From positions 1 through 20,620 of the forward strand of contig CAWBBX010000066.1 in the NCBI GenBank assembly GCA_963787005.1: DNA of 20,620 bases, in the 5' to 3' direction. The notes beneath the pieces are model-generated. The model was given only the letters and a program-made list of their open reading frames with translations, ran no database searches and was not told the DNA's origin. This DNA comes from FEN-1297 sp963787005 (GTDB taxonomy: Bacteria; Bacteroidota; Ignavibacteria; Ignavibacteriales; Ignavibacteriaceae). The position numbers and the translations under genes are program-made. This document shows, piece by piece, positions 1 through 8,350 of the stretch; position 1 is the first letter of the stretch; each line of letters begins with the position of its first letter.

Positions 1-336
1 GTACGTATTTGAGCTATTCGGGAAATTCGCTTGAACAGTTAAATCTAAAAAATAGGCTGTTTCTTCTAGTGTATCTGTTCCGTGTGTAATAACGACACCG
101 TCGATCGTTCCTTTTTGATTATAATCATCAATTATGTTCTTTAGCACCAGCATTTCTTTAGGGGTAATTTGCGGAGAGGGTAGATTAAATGGTTCCTCTA
201 TCACTAAATTAGCAATGTTTGAAAGGATTTTGGAACCTTCCATTAAAGGATTAAAGTTTCCCGGCTTAACAGAGCCACTCTGATCCTCGCTCATTGATAT
301 CGTTCCACCTGTATGAATCATTAATATATTTTTCAA
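1..336 (-). CDS. L-asparaginase, N-terminal part (3' end outside the window)
   Basis: Bacterial L-asparaginase hydrolyses L-asparagine to aspartate and ammonia. The 112 visible codons carry both catalytic threonine signatures: HTGGTIS at residues 8-14 (first nucleophile threonine) and HGTDTLEETAYFLDLT near residues 85-100 (second threonine with the following aspartate). I start it at a TTG at 336-334, because a perfect GGAGG lies 7-8 bases upstream and the next in-frame ATG would cut into the first beta strand. No signal peptide is visible, so it is probably the cytoplasmic type. The gene runs off the left edge. Its AT-rich composition and strong SD match the adjacent prsW and differ from everything to the right of about 860. 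The family assignment is firm; cytoplasmic type and Bacillus origin are inferred. Confidence 0.9.
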   Translation of the reverse strand, partial: MKNILMIHTGGTISMSEDQSGSVKPGNFNPLMEGSKILSNIANLVIEEPFNLPSPQITPKEMLVLKNIIDDYNQKGTIDGVVITHGTDTLEETAYFLDLTVQANFPNSSNTY

Positions 337-399
337 AATTTTAACCTCCAAATTATCAATAGGCAAAGAATAATAATCCATTTTATTTCTTCTCATATC

Positions 400-428
400 A
401 TGATACGATTAAAAAAACGAATTGAAAA
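400..428 (-). promoter_or_regulatory. Candidate sigma-70/sigma-A promoter for the asparaginase gene
   Basis: On the minus strand a TTTTCA -35-like box (428-423) is separated by exactly 17 bases from a TATCAT -10-like box (405-400). This would place the transcript start about 55 bases before the TTG start. The match is 4/6 and 5/6 to consensus in a very AT-rich divergent spacer, so chance is a real alternative. Confidence 0.35.
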
Positions 429-439
429 GAGGGTAGCAC

Positions 440-862
440 ATGCTGGGAATAGTTACAGCAGGGGTCGCTCCTGGCCTTGCGCTGTTAAGTTATTTTTATT
501 TAAAAGACCATTATGATTCAGAGCCTTATTCGTTGGTCTTTAAAACTTTTGTCTTTGGCGCACTCCTTGTTTTCCCAATCATGTTTATCCAATATGTATT
601 AGAAACAGAAGGTGTTTTTCAAGGGGAGTTTATAAAAGCATTTGGATCAGTAGCACTGATGGAAGAATTTTTTAAATGGTTTATCCTTTATTATACTATT
701 TTTCAACATATTTCTTTTGATGAACCTTATGACGGTATCATTTATGGTGCATCTGTGTCCTTAGGATTTGCTACTGTGGAGAATATCTTTTACCTTTTTG
801 CAAATGGAATAGATGATGCGATCGGAAGAGCATTGTTGCCTGTTTCAAGCCATGCGTTGTTT
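440..862 (+). pseudogene. prsW: PrsW-type intramembrane protease, 3'-truncated at a sequence join
   Basis: In Bacillus, PrsW makes the first cut in the anti-sigma factor RsiW and so helps activate SigW. Residues 1-141 look like a normal Bacillus PrsW: an N-terminal membrane helix, the charged DHYDSEP loop (23-29), a second hydrophobic stretch (32-53), the EExxK catalytic motif at 75-79 (EEFFK), the DEPYDGIIYGASVSLGFATVEN block (94-115), and RALLPVSSHALF (130-141). After F141 the similarity stops: family members continue with another membrane helix and a second conserved histidine, while here the frame runs into DNA antisense to the neighbouring porV-like gene and ends at 1069 with unrelated residues. 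A GAGGG SD precedes the ATG. The identification comes from recall of the B. subtilis protein. The break is probably an assembly join rather than a true pseudogene. Confidence 0.85.
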
Positions 863-1804
863 GCCGAGTCGCGTAAAATTACAAAAAGAATAATCGACTG
901 TGCATTCGGCGATTCTAATAGGGATATAAACTCCGAAACCGAAAGAGTAGTTCTGTTCGTCCGCGTTAAACTTATAACCGCCGCGGAGCAGTACAATATT
1001 CTTCCAGCTGTATTCAACTCCGGCCGAAACGTTTTCACTGTTATCATTGGGATGATTAAGCTGAACTGAGGTTGTAATTCTGTTATCGCCCGACTGATAC
1101 GGTTCGAAGGCAAAACCTATGCGGAAAATCGTCGGCGGAGAAAAAGACTGCCAGTCCGATTTTTCCCTTTTGCCTACCAGTACTACCTTACCGTCCGGGG
1201 CAAGCTGATTACCGAAATTCGAAACCGAAACGGCAAAGCGTGTTGTCCCCAGCCCGGTCCAGTAATATGTGCCCAGGTCTATCATCACGCCGCGCATCTT
1301 CAGCTTATCCAAAGTTTCTTCTATATATCTTACCGTCCCGCCGAAGCTGAATTTGTCTGTCATCTTCCTCGAATAAGAAACCGCAAAAGCAAGATCCTGG
1401 TACTTGAAATATTCGCCTGTGCCGAAAGGAGCGAACTCCGTGGTAACAGGCATATCGTTGGTATAAAGCGAAGTCATCGCAACGCCGAATGCGTTTGTTG
1501 CATCGAGATGATAAACAGCTCCTATGAAATCGTGGTTTATATCAACTACCCATTTATTATGCGAAAACATAACTTGATCGTTGTCGAACTGTACGAGTCC
1601 TGCCGGATTCCAGTACAAAGCCGAAGCGTCGTTATCGACCGCGACGAATGCGTCACCCAGAGCGGTGGCCCGGCTTCCTACACTTATCTTCAGAAATTCC
1701 GCGGTAGAAATACCTGCTCTTTGTCCGCCGAGAGTCGGGAATAACTGAGCGCGCGTATCGACAAACGCAGTTAAAAGGATCAATATTAAGAGTAATTTTT
1801 TCAT
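845..1804 (-). CDS. PorV/PorQ-family outer-membrane beta-barrel protein, C-terminus lost at the join
   Basis: PorV/PorQ-like proteins are FadL-type outer-membrane barrels. The best known, PorV, shuttles T9SS cargo to the attachment complex on the cell surface. Residues 1-19 are a signal peptide (MKKLLLILILLTAF...DTRAQ). The family block follows: AEFLKISVGSRATALGDAFVAV (35-56) and DNDASALYWNPAGL (57-70), then alternating barrel strands to the end. The native protein should end with one more short strand and a terminal aromatic residue after YSFCNFTRLG. Here it ends K-Q-R-M-A, because the last 5 codons lie across the join, so roughly 5-12 native residues are missing. The start is 2 bases from the TonB receptor stop, so it is the last gene of the operon. 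A role specific to the two upstream T9SS cargos is inferred from position. Confidence 0.85.
   Translation of the reverse strand: MKKLLLILILLTAFVDTRAQLFPTLGGQRAGISTAEFLKISVGSRATALGDAFVAVDNDASALYWNPAGLVQFDNDQVMFSHNKWVVDINHDFIGAVYHLDATNAFGVAMTSLYTNDMPVTTEFAPFGTGEYFKYQDLAFAVSYSRKMTDKFSFGGTVRYIEETLDKLKMRGVMIDLGTYYWTGLGTTRFAVSVSNFGNQLAPDGKVVLVGKREKSDWQSFSPPTIFRIGFAFEPYQSGDNRITTSVQLNHPNDNSENVSAGVEYSWKNIVLLRGGYKFNADEQNYSFGFGVYIPIRIAECTVDYSFCNFTRLGKQRMA
855..866. other. Chimeric junction between Bacillus-like and Ignavibacteria-like DNA
   Basis: Two genes on opposite strands lose their family similarity at the same spot. The plus-strand prsW is recognisable to codon 141 (862). The minus-strand porV-like gene is recognisable to its RLG at 871-863, then adds K-Q-R-M-A and stops at 845. 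Base composition and taxonomic flavour also change here. No insertion sequence, tRNA or att-like repeat is visible. The exact join may be blurred by a few bases of shared sequence. Confidence 0.8.
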
Positions 1805-1806
1805 GC

Positions 1807-4611
1807 TTAAAACTTCAGACTGAGTCCTAATTTTATATTTCGCCTCGTAAGATAACGGGCCGGATTAAACGGATACGGAGAAATAGGCGCCTGAAGATCG
1901 GGATAATTCGGATCGTTCCAATTGTAAGGAACAGGGTCGCCTGATTCGTATGCCTTTCCGGTAACCGGATTTATAATAGCCGAGTTCTGCGTGTCCAGCA
2001 GATTATTGATCTCAACTGTAATCGAGAAATCGAGGCCGCCGATCGGAATATATTTTTCAAAATTAAGATCTATGTAGAACCAGTTATCACCCACATTCGT
2101 ATATAAATCCGTTGTGGAAGCAATATACATAGGTCTTCCCTGCCCGTCGTATCCCTCAAAATAAGCAGGAGTATATCTCTTGCCCGATTCAAAGAACGCT
2201 CTCAAATAGAGGTTAAAATCATCGAGTATTCCCCTTCCGAATCCGAAGAGACCGTCATCCTTTGGTACATAAAAATTCACTGAGGCCGATGCGGTAAGCG
2301 GCCTGTCCCACGGCATGTATTTTTCTTTAACCGATTCGTTTACATCTCCTTGAATAACCAGCGCTCCTTCGTTAGCGGACGAGCTTTTGCCCGTAACAAT
2401 GGCATACGACAGTGAAGCCATTCCGCTGAACCAGTTCCCTATTCTTTTCTTGAACTCAAACTCAAGTCCGCGCGAACGGGCATAGTCGGCGTTTACGTAG
2501 GTAACAAAGTTCTTCGTAATAAATCTGGCCGAAGCAATCTGCACCGAACGGGTATTTATATAATCAAAAATATCTTTGTAATAAGCCGTAACCGTTAAAA
2601 CATCGTTAGGAGTAAACTGCGTCTTAAGTCCGAGCTCATACGCAACCGTAGTTTCGGGATTCAGGTTCGGATTGCCGAACTGCTGGAACGACGACTGCGC
2701 GTTAAGCGGATTCAGCTTTGCGTAAACGAACTGTGGTCTGGGCCATTTGCTGAAATGCCCGTACGAAAAGAACAGAGTCTGGTAATTTGAAACCGGGTGA
2801 GAGATTCCGAGTCTGGGACTGAGTCTCGCTTTCCACCTCCTGTTGCCGAACCAGCCGAATGTATCGTTCTTATAATCTCGTCTTGTCTGATCAGGAATAG
2901 TAATGACATCGGGATTATTGACAGCATCATCCACATATTTACCTGGGAACCAGTAATCGAGTCTCAGGCCGAAGTTCAGTATCATACCGCTGAAGTTGAT
3001 GTTGTCCTGCGCGTAGAAATCTCCCATTGCGGGATACACTTTATAGATATCGTTATTCAGTCCCAGAGTTCCTATCCAGGGCTGATAAATATCTACGACC
3101 TGCATCGCCTGGAACTGGGCCTGGAAACCGGCTTTGAACTTATTTCTTTCGTCGAAGAAGCTTGTCAAATCTCCTTTGATAGAATATTCCTCTACGTAAT
3201 GATCATGCCATGTATACGGGTTGCCCAGGTCCCAGAAACCGTCACCCGGTATAATGCCGACGGTATCATGATCCAGATTATAATACTGCACCGGGAAATT
3301 GGGAATGTCCTTCGGCTGAACATAATCGTACCACTTTTTCCCGTTGGCATCGGCGCGGAGATTTGAGTAGAAATAACCGAATTTCAGTTCGTAATAAGTT
3401 TTGGCGCTCAAAGTATGAGTAATGCCTAAAGATTGATATTTGTTATCGTGAGTAAACGTATTCGCCTGTGAGAGGATATTCTGGAATTTGTATTGGTAGC
3501 CGGGGCTCGGCTCAACGTATTCCAGGTTTGTCTGAAGCGATCCGGTATTTTGGCTGATCGAGACAGACTGGTTGAACGAATAAGAAATTTTTAATGTTGT
3601 CTTAGGTTTATATGTAACCTTTCCAAGCCAGTACCAGTTGTTGCTCGCCCTGGGTGAAAATCTCGTTCCGTAAAATGTTGATGAGTTAAGTCTGCCGCCC
3701 GTTGGCTTGTAATAGCCCTGCGTAATTCCGTCGGTTAGGCCGCCGTAAAAGCTTCCGAAGAAAGTAATCTGTCCGGGTATTTTAATTCCCATCGCGGGAA
3801 GAAGCGATGAAGTAATAGGCTCCGGTCCTCCGAGATCTATTTCAAAAATATCTGTGTTGAAAACGTGGGAATTGGTTTTGCCTCTCCAGTTGTCTGTTTT
3901 ATACGACAAGTATCCGCTGTAATGATCGCCGCCCTCTTTGGTCTTAACGTTAACTACGCCGGAGGTTGCCTGTCCATACTCGGCGTTAAATCCGCCTGTG
4001 ATAACTTCGACTTCCTCAAGAGCGTTGGCGCTTAGCTGAAGACCGAAACCGGTGCCGGAAAGCGGATCCTGTACAGATACTCCGTTAAGAAGAAAAGCGT
4101 TCTCGTAGCTTCTGCCGCCGCGGATATGTATCTGATTATCCTCTTTTACAATTCCCGCCTGCTGCGAAACCACATCCGATACATTTTCCACTATAGCATT
4201 TTTAATTTCGTCCGCCGAAATTGTAGTTTTGCTCTGTGTTTCATCAACATCGAGCAGAGGTTTGGAACCGACAACTACAACGTCGTGATCGAGAGTAAGC
4301 GCGGTTTCGCTCATCTTAGTGTTTAACTCTACAGTCTTCCCTGCGTCAATTTTAATTCCCGTATATTCCACGGTTTTATATCCGATGAAAGAGACGGTGA
4401 TATTGTAATTGCCCGGTGTAATGCCGGAGATAGTAAACTTACCGTTAATGTCTGTGGCCGCACCGTAATAAGTACCTTTAAGGAGAATGTTAACGCCTAT
4501 CAAAGCCTCGCCGTTTTTCGCATCGGTAATAGTACCCGTAAGCTTTCCGGTATTCTGGCCGAACGCGGTTATTATTCCGGATAATATGAATATCAGTAAG
4601 TATTTCTTCAT
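1807..4611 (-). CDS. TonB-dependent outer-membrane receptor with N-terminal carboxypeptidase-like domain
   Basis: This is a 934-residue outer-membrane transporter powered by TonB. In order: signal peptide (about 1-18, cleavage near AFG-QN); a carboxypeptidase-D regulatory-like beta-sandwich (about 22-105, with GTITDAKNGEALIGVNI and the closing ITPGNYNITVSFIGYKT); a plug domain (about 110-228, with IHIRGGRSYENAFLLNGVSV and NAEYGQATSGVVNVKT); then a 22-strand-type barrel to a C-terminal phenylalanine (LSLKF). It begins inside the stop of the upstream lipoprotein gene (ATGA overlap), which indicates translational coupling. The domain order resembles SusC-like receptors, but no SusD partner is present, so I do not call it SusC. 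The ligand is unknown; the preceding lipoprotein may be its surface partner (inference). Length and domain order are normal for the family. Confidence 0.93.
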   Translation of the reverse strand: MKKYLLIFILSGIITAFGQNTGKLTGTITDAKNGEALIGVNILLKGTYYGAATDINGKFTISGITPGNYNITVSFIGYKTVEYTGIKIDAGKTVELNTKMSETALTLDHDVVVVGSKPLLDVDETQSKTTISADEIKNAIVENVSDVVSQQAGIVKEDNQIHIRGGRSYENAFLLNGVSVQDPLSGTGFGLQLSANALEEVEVITGGFNAEYGQATSGVVNVKTKEGGDHYSGYLSYKTDNWRGKTNSHVFNTDIFEIDLGGPEPITSSLLPAMGIKIPGQITFFGSFYGGLTDGITQGYYKPTGGRLNSSTFYGTRFSPRASNNWYWLGKVTYKPKTTLKISYSFNQSVSISQNTGSLQTNLEYVEPSPGYQYKFQNILSQANTFTHDNKYQSLGITHTLSAKTYYELKFGYFYSNLRADANGKKWYDYVQPKDIPNFPVQYYNLDHDTVGIIPGDGFWDLGNPYTWHDHYVEEYSIKGDLTSFFDERNKFKAGFQAQFQAMQVVDIYQPWIGTLGLNNDIYKVYPAMGDFYAQDNINFSGMILNFGLRLDYWFPGKYVDDAVNNPDVITIPDQTRRDYKNDTFGWFGNRRWKARLSPRLGISHPVSNYQTLFFSYGHFSKWPRPQFVYAKLNPLNAQSSFQQFGNPNLNPETTVAYELGLKTQFTPNDVLTVTAYYKDIFDYINTRSVQIASARFITKNFVTYVNADYARSRGLEFEFKKRIGNWFSGMASLSYAIVTGKSSSANEGALVIQGDVNESVKEKYMPWDRPLTASASVNFYVPKDDGLFGFGRGILDDFNLYLRAFFESGKRYTPAYFEGYDGQGRPMYIASTTDLYTNVGDNWFYIDLNFEKYIPIGGLDFSITVEINNLLDTQNSAIINPVTGKAYESGDPVPYNWNDPNYPDLQAPISPYPFNPARYLTRRNIKLGLSLKF

Positions 4612-6140
4612 AACGTCAATCCGAAATCTTGAAAGAATACTTTCTGCAGTAAGTTCTTTACATTAGCGCTGCCGGCGTTACATTTATTAAGCGGAAGGCC
4701 GATGAAGAATAATTTTTTCTCGGTGTCCGTGAATCCGACGTAACCCTTCATCTCTCCGTTAGGGAAATAATAGATCGGTATTCCGCCGAGCGGATTCACG
4801 TAAAATGATTTCATTCTGAATACCGTCGACGACAACTTGAGATCCGGGTAATCCGGTTGTGTGTTCTGCGCCGAGACGGCGGTACCTGTTAAAAGCGTAA
4901 GCCTGGTGTCACTCGAGTCGGTGCTGACCGGCAGGAACCCTGCCAATACCGACAAATCTACGCTCTGCGGAAACTGCATAGATAATGCTATCTTCCCGCC
5001 GCCGTCAATATATTTCTGTGTAGAAGCGCTCAATAGGTCGAGTGACGGATTGTTATCGGTGTACCAGAAGACATATTTGTAAAGTCTTAGCGTAAGCAGG
5101 AATGTAACATTTATGAACGGCGGAGTCTGAGTATGGAAATTGTAAACATCGTACTTATTCTTCAATCCGAGGTCATCGAACATAGACGAGTAAAAGCCAG
5201 GTGCTCCGTCTTGAATAGTATAATCGTTCACCACAAGCAGATCGCCCTTCGGCTTTTTAACGTACCAGTTATGAGTACTGTCTGGAACAGAAATAAACTC
5301 CGATTTGGCACCAGATATATCTTCAGCCTGGACATAAAATTTATTGTTGCCGTTAAGCTTTAATCCCGGCAGTTTCTTCCGGAATACGTTCGACTCGATA
5401 CCGTTTATAAGAATATCCATAGAAGGCGAAGATGAATTGAAGTCGTGCGTGATCAGGGAAACATTCCTGATGCTGCCGTCGAGAGAGACTATATTTGCAG
5501 AATTAGAAGTATCATTTAGCACAATGTTTATCTTCTCGATCGTTCCGTCGCCGTCGATATCGGAAGCATCCCAACCGAAAGACATCGCTGGATATGATGT
5601 ATCGGGAAGAACCGTCAGGTCGTTCCATTTAACAGTAGGAGCCGAGTTTTTTATAGGAAAGTTTATAGATGCCGGTTTGGGATCAATAAGACCGATATCA
5701 ATATAATCCTCTCCCTGCTCCCACTTGCCGTCGCCGTTCTTATCTGTAAACGGCTCGGGACCATAATCTATCCCGTTCTGAAAAACATCATTGTCATATT
5801 TACCGTTGCCTCCGTCATCAACCGCCGAGACCTGAAAAGTATAATCTGTATCGACAATTCCTATTCGCAAAGCAAAAAGACTATCGTTCGACTTTGTGAA
5901 CTGCCAATCCTTGCCGTTCCAGGAATAATAATAGCCTATAACAAAGCCGTCCGGATCATCCCCCCACCAGTGAACGTCTATCTTGCTCTGCTGCCTGCTT
6001 ATCGTCGAATCCGGATAAAGGAATACGCCCGTATGCGGAGCCTGGTTTCCGATAGGGTTGTTCACCATATCCTTTGAGCAGGTTGCAAGCAAAAGTGCTA
6101 AGGCAGTTAACGAAAATATTTTAAAAGTCTTTTTTACCAT
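4608..6140 (-). CDS. Outer-membrane lipoprotein with Ig/Fn3-like region and GATase-like C-terminal half
   Basis: The 510-residue protein starts with a lipoprotein signal, with lipobox LLAT-C and acylated Cys21 followed by SKD. Residues about 35-110 resemble an immunoglobulin/fibronectin-like domain (WWGDDPDGFVIGYYYSWNG, then AVDDGGNG). A DKNGDGKWEQGED loop at 133-145 looks like an EF-hand/dockerin-type calcium site. A second beta-rich domain covers about 155-290. From about 298 (GDLLVVNDYTIQDG) the pattern changes to alpha/beta, with KYVFWYTDNNPSLDLLSASTQKYIDGGGKIALSM, which resembles the class I glutamine-amidotransferase-like fold seen in surface proteins; I see no catalytic Cys-His pair. 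Its stop overlaps the receptor start and its SD lies in a hairpin (6147-6179). It is possibly a ligand-binding partner of the receptor. The function is not recognised. Confidence 0.8.
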   Translation of the reverse strand: MVKKTFKIFSLTALALLLATCSKDMVNNPIGNQAPHTGVFLYPDSTISRQQSKIDVHWWGDDPDGFVIGYYYSWNGKDWQFTKSNDSLFALRIGIVDTDYTFQVSAVDDGGNGKYDNDVFQNGIDYGPEPFTDKNGDGKWEQGEDYIDIGLIDPKPASINFPIKNSAPTVKWNDLTVLPDTSYPAMSFGWDASDIDGDGTIEKINIVLNDTSNSANIVSLDGSIRNVSLITHDFNSSSPSMDILINGIESNVFRKKLPGLKLNGNNKFYVQAEDISGAKSEFISVPDSTHNWYVKKPKGDLLVVNDYTIQDGAPGFYSSMFDDLGLKNKYDVYNFHTQTPPFINVTFLLTLRLYKYVFWYTDNNPSLDLLSASTQKYIDGGGKIALSMQFPQSVDLSVLAGFLPVSTDSSDTRLTLLTGTAVSAQNTQPDYPDLKLSSTVFRMKSFYVNPLGGIPIYYFPNGEMKGYVGFTDTEKKLFFIGLPLNKCNAGSANVKNLLQKVFFQDFGLTL

Positions 6141-6146
6141 TTGTTT

Positions 6147-6179
6147 AAACCTCCGAGGTTTTTAGAACCCCGGAGGTTT
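6147..6179 (-). promoter_or_regulatory. Hairpin masking the Shine-Dalgarno site of the lipoprotein gene
   Basis: In the 50-base gap between two operon genes, AAACCTCCG (6147-6155) and CGGAGGTTT (6171-6179) form a perfect 9-bp stem. After one A.C mismatch it continues with GGTT/AACC around a 5-base loop. In the mRNA (minus strand) the downstream arm contains GGAGG (6154-6150), which is the only SD for the ATG at 6140 (9 bases away), so folding would pair the SD with CCTCC of the upstream arm. There is no U-run after the stem, so it is not a typical intrinsic terminator. It could lower translation or protect or process the mRNA. Confidence 0.65.
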
Positions 6180-6190
6180 CAGCTTTAATT

Positions 6191-8338
6191 TTATTTTAAG
6201 AGCATCATCTTTTTAACTTGATAAAAGGTTCCGGCGTTTATGCTGTAGAAATAAATTCCGGAGCTCAAATTATTAGCATTGAAGTTAACTCTGTAATTAC
6301 CGGGCATTTTATCTTCGTTAACCAAAGTTCTTACTTCCTGTCCCAGTATATCATAAATCTTAACCGTTACTTTGCTTTCCTTCGGTATAGAGAAGTTGAT
6401 CATGGTCGAAGGATTGAACGGGTTGGGGTAATTCTGCGACAATTGATACGAAGCGGGAGTATACGGATTTTCCTTCTGTACGTTTACAACGAACCCTGTA
6501 AAGTCGTCATTCTGTCTCGGAACAAGCTTATAGTTGCTGAAAGAGTAGAACAGTATTCCGCGCATTTCGGAAAATTTGGAGTTAGTATTTACACCGATAT
6601 TCGCGGGATTATTTGACAGCGTTGAATCCCAGAAATTATGATAATTATGATTTCCGTCCTGCAGCTCAACCCGCGCATCCCCGGAGCCGTCGTTGACGAA
6701 AATCTCTCCAAAATTGTAAGAACCGGGCCCTGAATCGCCGTCGGCGTTATCATCGGTAACCGTAATATCCTTATAATCTATTAAAACACTCTCGTACTGC
6801 TCTGCAGCTACAACGCCGCTTGAACTCTTGTCTATCTCGCCGGTAGTAACGGTTACTGCATCCGGCAGAGTATTGTCGTGCGAATTTATCGTAATCTGCT
6901 GCAGGGAATCTATAGATGTAACACCGTAGTCTTCTACTATAGTTCCGGTTAGTGTTACACTGTCTCCGCGTTTGAATTTGAGTGCGTCTGCTCCCTTAAG
7001 TCCGTGAGTACCAATTAAAATACCAGTCCACGGACCGCTTCCCTGCTGCATATAAATGCGCAGAGGAGTACTGCTTCCGAATCCGGGTATATCGGAAGTA
7101 TCGGCTGTTACAATGCCTGTCAATGTAACCGGATACCCGTTGTAAGCACTGTAGCCGCTTCCGAACGGACTGTACTGTACGTCGCGTATCGATAACGTTT
7201 CATTCAATATCTGGTAAAAATAATTTCCCTTCACCGTATCGCTCGGAGCGTAGCCTTCCAAACCGTCGTTATCAACCGAACTGATGTAGTAATCTACCAT
7301 GGACGAATCTGTACTTACGGCCGGAATTTCCGCGGTATATAAAGTCGTATCGGTAGATGATTTCTGCATCGGTACTGTTACTCTCTTCGCGTTGTCTATG
7401 CGGTAATGAAGAGCGGCATTCTGGACCGTGCCGTCGAGATCCTGAATGTGAGCGGAAATTGTAATGCTCTCACCCGTATGTACCTGTATTTTATCTCTCA
7501 ATATATTTGAAATTATAGGAGGAGTAGCCGTTATATTTATATCGTCGGGATATAACGGGATAATTTCAAACGAGTTGCTAAAAACACTTATAATACCTCT
7601 AACCGAGTTTACGGGTGTTCCATCCTGCGGAACATCGTAGGTTGCGCCGGGCATCTTGTGGCTATCTAATCTGAAATACCTCGATTGAGGATAAACGGCA
7701 AGCTGGTTGCCGTCTTTATCGTACAAGTTAAAGGCCCCGCTGCTTGTATTCCTGTTTCCGGAAATCAATTTATTACCCGCAGTGCTTTTAATTTCAGCGT
7801 ACATCCCGGAATATTTTAATGCAGCATTTATACCGCTCTGGCCGTTCATCAGATCGGAGACGGAAAGCTGAATAGGATCCGGCCTTTTACTTTGTGAACT
7901 TATAATATCAACAGGAATATTTGGTACAAGAGATAACTCAACAGTTGAATAATATACGGTAACAACCCCTGTCAACTCCACTACCTGCGCGGTGTCTAAA
8001 AGATCGAAGAATGTGTTCTCTGCTCCCGTGGCCATACTATCTAAGATGACATTCATCCCGCCCCACTCCGTGAAATTTTGATCCTGAATATACGTTCCCC
8101 ATCTGGAGCCGATGTACAAGATAGGATTTCGGTTGGTAGAAGGATCAACAACCGGCCGAACCATTACGGTTCCCTGCACTCTAACAGTATCTCCGGTTAA
8201 AGCGGATGGAACAAATCCTTTAGTATTCACCGAATCGATGTACTGAATATCGTGAATTGAAACCAAAGGGTACTTGGACTGCGCAAGTACAGAGACCGCG
8301 CCGGCCATAAATATTAATAACAGTAATCTAAATTTCAT
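6191..8338 (-). CDS. T9SS-secreted protein with two OB-fold-like domains
   Basis: This 715-residue exported protein has a signal peptide at 1-20 (ending VSVLAQ). An OB-fold/DUF5689-like domain lies at about 25-145 (SIHDIQYIDS... LTGDTVRVQGTVMV ... VVELTGVVTVYYSTVELSL). A beta-sandwich (Ig-like) follows at about 270-370 with SSVDNDGLEGYAP. A second OB-like domain begins near 385 (SIRDVQYSPFGSGYSAYNGYPVTLTGIVTAD ... LTGTIVEDYGVTSIDSL). A textbook type A T9SS sorting domain closes it, from about 629, with NYPNPFNPST (636-645), VKIYDILGQEVRTLVN and the final KKMMLLK. It should therefore cross the outer membrane through the T9SS and be anchored or released outside. An SD (GGGAGG) precedes the ATG. 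It follows the 705-aa gene by 12 bases. No enzymatic motif is visible; related OB-repeat proteins are sometimes found with nucleases, but no nuclease domain is present here. Confidence 0.85.
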   Translation of the reverse strand: MKFRLLLLIFMAGAVSVLAQSKYPLVSIHDIQYIDSVNTKGFVPSALTGDTVRVQGTVMVRPVVDPSTNRNPILYIGSRWGTYIQDQNFTEWGGMNVILDSMATGAENTFFDLLDTAQVVELTGVVTVYYSTVELSLVPNIPVDIISSQSKRPDPIQLSVSDLMNGQSGINAALKYSGMYAEIKSTAGNKLISGNRNTSSGAFNLYDKDGNQLAVYPQSRYFRLDSHKMPGATYDVPQDGTPVNSVRGIISVFSNSFEIIPLYPDDINITATPPIISNILRDKIQVHTGESITISAHIQDLDGTVQNAALHYRIDNAKRVTVPMQKSSTDTTLYTAEIPAVSTDSSMVDYYISSVDNDGLEGYAPSDTVKGNYFYQILNETLSIRDVQYSPFGSGYSAYNGYPVTLTGIVTADTSDIPGFGSSTPLRIYMQQGSGPWTGILIGTHGLKGADALKFKRGDSVTLTGTIVEDYGVTSIDSLQQITINSHDNTLPDAVTVTTGEIDKSSSGVVAAEQYESVLIDYKDITVTDDNADGDSGPGSYNFGEIFVNDGSGDARVELQDGNHNYHNFWDSTLSNNPANIGVNTNSKFSEMRGILFYSFSNYKLVPRQNDDFTGFVVNVQKENPYTPASYQLSQNYPNPFNPSTMINFSIPKESKVTVKIYDILGQEVRTLVNEDKMPGNYRVNFNANNLSSGIYFYSINAGTFYQVKKMMLLK

Positions 8339-8350
8339 AGGGTCCTCCCT

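Noticed and set aside
863..1069. Continuation of the prsW reading frame past codon 141
   Set aside because: The residues after 141 show no PrsW features and the DNA is the antisense of a well-supported PorV-like gene; the frame is open by chance after the join.
1807..4611. Calling the receptor SusC of a glycan-uptake locus
   Set aside because: The domain order fits, but there is no SusD-type lipoprotein, glycoside hydrolase or hybrid sensor in the window.
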